A DNA stretch of 64,000 nt, taken from Deltaproteobacteria bacterium (GTDB lineage Bacteria; Myxococcota_A; UBA796; GCA-2862545). Below the pieces are notes generated by a model. The model did not search any database and was not told the DNA's origin. It saw nothing but the letters and a program-made list of their open reading frames with translations. Below, in pieces: positions 60,498 through 64,000 of this stretch; within the stretch, counting starts at the first letter, position 1; each line of letters starts with the position of its first letter. The DNA is taken from positions 62,001 through 126,000 of the forward strand of contig SBGP01000077.1 of the NCBI GenBank assembly GCA_006226595.1. Reading direction: 5' to 3'. The translations under genes were made by a program, and so were the position numbers.

Positions 60498-60719
60498 ATG
60501 CCGCGATTCCTGCGCTTCGCGCTGCTCTTGTTCATCGTCGTGCAGGCCGCCTACGCGGGCCGCGACCGGTGCACCTTGTGCGGCGGAAGAGGCTTCGTCT
60601 ACGACCCGCCGACGGAGTGGGAGTTCCAGGCGCAGCGGACGCTGATCCTCACCGGCGGCACGTCGCAGTTCCGTTCGTGCGACAGCTGTCCGTGGACCTG
60701 CTCGGACCCGGCAAGGTGA
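60498..60719 (+). CDS. Small exported protein with CxxC motif, 3' end replaced by repeat
   Basis: A 73-residue ORF with a good SD (GGAGG) and a signal peptide (MPRFLRFALLLFIVVQAAYA), followed by CTLCGGRGFVYDP, a DnaJ-type zinc-knuckle half. From about residue 50 the reading frame enters copy 2 of the Hsp70 repeat in a different frame and ends FRSCDSCPWTC, which by chance adds two more CxxC. The original C-terminus was probably lost. Confidence 0.5.
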   Translation: MPRFLRFALLLFIVVQAAYAGRDRCTLCGGRGFVYDPPTEWEFQAQRTLILTGGTSQFRSCDSCPWTCSDPAR

Positions 60720-60769
60720 GCGAGGCGAACGCGTTCACCAGTGTGTGCGAGGGGCTGGCGCTCTCGTGA
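60646..60769 (+). repeat. Direct repeat, copy 2 (Hsp70-like 3' fragment)
   Basis: Frame +1 relative to the small gene still encodes the Hsp70-like C-terminus (GPGKVSEANAFTSVCEGLALS, in two parts GPGKVSEANAF and TSVCEGLALS). A 1-nt deletion separates it from any start, so it is a non-functional gene fragment followed by a strong hairpin. Confidence 0.85.
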
Positions 60770-60772
60770 GCG

Positions 60773-60809
60773 GGGCCCCGGACACACGCAGCGCGCGTGT
60801 CCCGGGCCC
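60773..60809. terminator. Long hairpin between convergent units
   Basis: GGGCCCCGGACACACG (60773-60788) pairs with CGCGTGTCCCGGGCCC (60794-60809), 16 positions with two mismatches, loop CAGCG. It lies just behind repeat copy 2 and 12 bp from the stop of the minus-strand lipoprotein gene, so it can end transcription from both sides. Confidence 0.7.
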
Positions 60810-60821
60810 GGACAGCGCCGG

Positions 60822-62294
<1,473 letters not shown>

Positions 62295-62320
62295 CGTGCA
62301 ACCTCCAGGATGCGCCGCGA

Positions 62321-62326
62321 TATCTA
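62321..62326 (-). promoter_or_regulatory. -10 box (TAGATA) of the FG-GAP lipoprotein gene
   Basis: With TTGTCT at 62344-62349 (minus) and an exact 17-nt spacer it forms a good sigma-70-type promoter. The TetR operator fills the whole spacer. Confidence 0.55.
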
Positions 62327-62344
62327 CCGACCGGTTGGTTGATA
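62321..62344. promoter_or_regulatory. 24-bp TetR operator
   Basis: Left arm TATCTACCGACC and right arm GGTTGGTTGATA are inverted repeats with only two mismatched pairs, centred at 62332.5. It overlaps the -10/-35 of the lipoprotein promoter and the -35 (TTGATA, 62339-62344) of the tetR promoter, an arrangement for simultaneous repression of both genes. Confidence 0.7.
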
Positions 62345-62367
62345 GACAAGAGGGCGGAGAGTACTTT
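62339..62367 (+). promoter_or_regulatory. tetR promoter (TTGATA - 17 nt - TACTTT)
   Basis: -35 TTGATA at 62339-62344 and -10 TACTTT at 62362-62367 with a 17-nt spacer. The -35 lies inside the operator, suggesting autorepression. Confidence 0.6.
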
Positions 62368-62391
62368 GCACTCTCCCGACAGGAGGTTTCC

Positions 62392-63030
62392 TTGAGCCCA
62401 TCCTCGCGACGAGGCCCGGGGCGTCCCGCTCGGCCAATCGAGCGTTCCGAGCTTCTTTCCGCCGCGCGCAGCCTGTTCGCAGACCACGGGTACGCCGGCA
62501 CGTCGATGCGGACTGTTGCCGAGGCCCTCGGCCTCACCAAGGCCTCGCTCTTCCACCACGTCGGCTCGAAGGACGAGCTCTACGACGAGATCTTCGCGTC
62601 CCTGATCCACGAGCTCGCTCAGCTACTGCCCCAGGCTGCGGCCACCGCAGACGACTTCCCCGCGCAGCTCGACGCGCTGGGCACCCTGGTCACGCGTTAC
62701 CTCGGGACCCAGCCGGCCGCAGCGCGACTGCTGATCCGCGAGCTGCTGGGTGGGGCGGTCGCCGAGCATCCAATGCGCGCCTCCGTCACCGCGACGCTGG
62801 AGGCGACGACGGCGTTCCTCGCTGACGGTATCGCCCGGACGGGTCTACCCGAACAGGACCCGCGCCACCTCGCGCTGTCGATCATCGGCCTGCACCTCAC
62901 GTGGTTCGCTGCGGCTGAAGTGAGCGGCGCGCTCATCGGCGGAGACGTCTACGACGAAGCCATGGTCGAAGCCCGCGTCGCAGCGGTGCTGCCGCAGGTT
63001 CGCCGAATGGTCGGTCTTCCCGCGGCCTGA
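62392..63030 (+). CDS. TetR-family transcriptional regulator
   Basis: A 212-residue TetR-type repressor. The N-terminal HTH runs from LLSAARSLFADHGYAG through TSMRTVAEALGLTKASLFHHV (in parts: TSMRTVAEALGLT, KASLFHHVGSKDEL), the standard recognition helix. The C-terminal domain (~60-212) is helical and would bind a small ligand; its composition gives no hint of which. The start is TTG at 62392, because AGGAGGT lies 4 nt before it and no ATG or GTG of the frame is better. Divergent from the FG-GAP lipoprotein gene. Confidence 0.9.
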   Translation: MSPSSRRGPGRPARPIERSELLSAARSLFADHGYAGTSMRTVAEALGLTKASLFHHVGSKDELYDEIFASLIHELAQLLPQAAATADDFPAQLDALGTLVTRYLGTQPAAARLLIRELLGGAVAEHPMRASVTATLEATTAFLADGIARTGLPEQDPRHLALSIIGLHLTWFAAAEVSGALIGGDVYDEAMVEARVAAVLPQVRRMVGLPAA

Positions 63031-63036
63031 CCGTCG

Positions 63037-63050
63037 GGCGCGCTAGCGCC
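63037..63050. terminator. Short hairpin between tetR and the convergent small gene
   Basis: GGCGC/GCGCC around GCTA, 6 bp after the tetR stop. Weak evidence. Confidence 0.25.
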
Positions 63051-63256
63051 TACACGCGGAATCCGTCGTCGACGTCACCCACGCCGAGCTCACCGAGGTC
63101 GGACTCGGTGAGCGGTCCCACCTCGACCGAGCCACGCGGGCTGGAGGCCTGCGTCGCGCGCTTCGGCGGGGCATCCCAGCGGGGAGCCTCGATGTAGAGG
63201 GGCAGCTGGGCCCGGGGGGCCTCGATGGAGCGGTCGGCGGTACGTGGCTTGGCCAT
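63050..63256 (-). CDS. Small hypothetical protein with duplicated IEAPR motif
   Basis: A 68-residue protein: basic N-terminal half with the short motif IEAPR twice (SIEAPRAQLPLYIEAPRWD) and an acidic C-terminal half (LTESDLGELGVGDVDDGF). No signal peptide. GGAGGAG lies 6 nt before the ATG. Its two-part composition would fit a RiPP precursor or an adaptor, but no modifying enzyme is nearby and I do not assign a role. Converges on tetR. Confidence 0.55.
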   Translation of the reverse strand: MAKPRTADRSIEAPRAQLPLYIEAPRWDAPPKRATQASSPRGSVEVGPLTESDLGELGVGDVDDGFRV

Positions 63257-63491
63257 GTCGAACTCCTCCAGAAGTGCCTGTTGTCGTTATGGCAACGCGC
63301 GAGCCCGTCGTCCCTTTCAACGGCGTGACAAAACATGGCCGGTGGGGCCCGTCGCGACTCGTGAGGTCTCGCCCGGGAACGGGGACTCACGAGGCGACCG
63401 ATCGGCCCGACGATCGAACGGCGCCACGGGTCGGGCAGTGCCGCCGGCGCGGGACTGGTCGCGCATCGTGACGGTGTTACCTGCCCTGCGC

Positions 63492-63497
63492 TATGTT
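63492..63497 (+). promoter_or_regulatory. -10 box (TATGTT) of the last gene
   Basis: TATGTT, 19 nt before the ATG at 63517; it rules out the in-frame ATG at 63493, which lies inside it. Confidence 0.4.
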
Positions 63498-63516
63498 GAG
63501 CGTTGGGAGACTGGCC

Positions 63517-64000
63517 ATGAATCGGGCGTTGGGATGGGCAGGTGCGGCCGCGAGGGTCGTGCCGGTGTTCGGGCTGATGGCGTGCGTGGAGGCTCCGCCG
63601 GAGTCCGCGGGCGACGTCATCGAAGGGCTGCTCGAGCAGCGCCCGGCGATGACGCTGGATGTGGGCTGTGAAGCCGGCGAGACGGTGCTCGCGTGGACCG
63701 TCGAGGCGCATCCGCTGATCAGCCGCTACGACGCGGTCGTCACCGCCGGCGAGTCCGTCGTCGAGCGCATCGCCCTCGGCTACGAGGGTTCCGCTACCCG
63801 CGCACTCGCCGAGAGCACCGCGGTGGCCTGCGGCCGCGGCTGCACCGTGACGCTGGTCGGCGTGCTCGCCGATGGACAGACCGACCCCCTGCTCGCCGTG
63901 GACCTCGACCTCGACGACGATGGGGACGGGTACACGGGGCTCGCCTGTGGGGGCGACGACTGCGACGACGCCGACGATGCAGTGAACCCGGGCGCGCTCG
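63517..64000 (+). CDS. MopE-like lipoprotein (3' part outside window)
   Basis: The frame stays open to the window's right edge (161 codons). The signal ends in lipobox LMAC. A ~110-residue domain follows, and then acidic, Cys-containing MopE-type repeats start (DDDGDGYTGLACGGDDCDD), which bind metals. GGGAG lies 8 nt before the ATG. In-frame ATG at 63493 is less likely since the TATGTT -10 box overlaps it. Similar domains appear in the giant surface protein of this window. Confidence 0.75.
   Translation, partial: MNRALGWAGAAARVVPVFGLMACVEAPPESAGDVIEGLLEQRPAMTLDVGCEAGETVLAWTVEAHPLISRYDAVVTAGESVVERIALGYEGSATRALAESTAVACGRGCTVTLVGVLADGQTDPLLAVDLDLDDDGDGYTGLACGGDDCDDADDAVNPGAL

Noticed and set aside
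56864-60769. Attachment sites of an integrative element
   Set aside because: The direct repeat resembles duplicated gene 3' ends left by integrases, but no integrase, excisionase, relaxase or transposase is encoded between or near the repeats, so I report the repeat without calling an element.

Overview
The window reads as chromosomal DNA of a high-GC Gram-negative bacterium, most likely a member of the Myxococcota or a close relative. I infer this from the combination of strongly G/C-ending codons, many lipoproteins whose lipobox is followed by long Asp/Thr/Ala linkers, MopE-like and thrombospondin-type-3 Asp repeats, FG-GAP repeats, MYXO-CTERM-like C-terminal tails (Cys, hydrophobic segment, Arg cluster), and a Ser/Thr kinase fused to an NB-ARC-like ATPase and TPRs. 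No rRNA, tRNA, CRISPR array, transposase or integrase was recognised. Genes are dense, many overlap by 4 bp, and most starts carry a strong GGAGG-type ribosome binding site.

Layout. 1-10 kb: a GNAT acetyltransferase fragment, small membrane and lipoproteins, a CPA-type cation/proton antiporter, a Na+/phosphate symporter with PhoU domain, a cytochrome P450, a diheme cytochrome c, an unlisted 39-residue very basic protein, and an NmrA-like oxidoreductase. 10-19 kb: a doubly anchored surface lipoprotein, a sulfatase-like membrane enzyme with Thr in place of the catalytic Cys, hypothetical proteins, a methyltransferase, a polyphosphate kinase 2 preceded by a coupled 22-codon ORF, a Nudix hydrolase and a hemerythrin-like protein. 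19-32 kb is a central-carbon block: PEP synthase plus a P-type ATPase, two flavoprotein oxidoreductases, and a tight five-gene operon of AMP-forming acyl-CoA synthetase, 2-oxoacid dehydrogenase E1 alpha, E1 beta, E2 and an acyl carrier protein. Both ppsA and this operon are preceded by sigma-54-type -24/-12 promoters. 32-43 kb holds surface proteins: a beta-barrel, an Asp-rich lipoprotein and a coupled pair made of a 1,794-residue repeat protein and an OmpA-family protein, with a consensus CRP-type palindrome upstream.

43-50 kb: the kinase/ATPase/TPR regulator (apparent CTG start), a metallophosphoesterase lipoprotein, a DUF2200 protein and SerB. 50-56 kb: a four-gene operon CotH / VTC-domain / DUF4956 / DUF2490, a histidine kinase-response regulator pair, and a divergent EF-hand protein. 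A 15-bp direct-repeat box occurs upstream of both the CotH operon and the EF-hand gene, which suggests one regulon. 56-61 kb: an Hsp70-like gene whose last ~125 bp is repeated 3.8 kb downstream. The segment between holds a lipoprotein, a 5'-truncated FG-GAP gene, a head-to-head WG-repeat gene and a small Cys protein running into the repeat. 61-64 kb: an FG-GAP lipoprotein divergent from a TetR regulator with a 24-bp operator overlapping both promoters, a small acidic/basic protein, and the start of another MopE-like lipoprotein.

Together the genes suggest an aerobic organism with elaborate surface proteins, phosphate and polyphosphate handling (NptA/PhoU, PPK2, VTC domain), and a regulated PEP-pyruvate-acetyl-CoA node. 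Predicted 5' untranslated leaders are strikingly short throughout.
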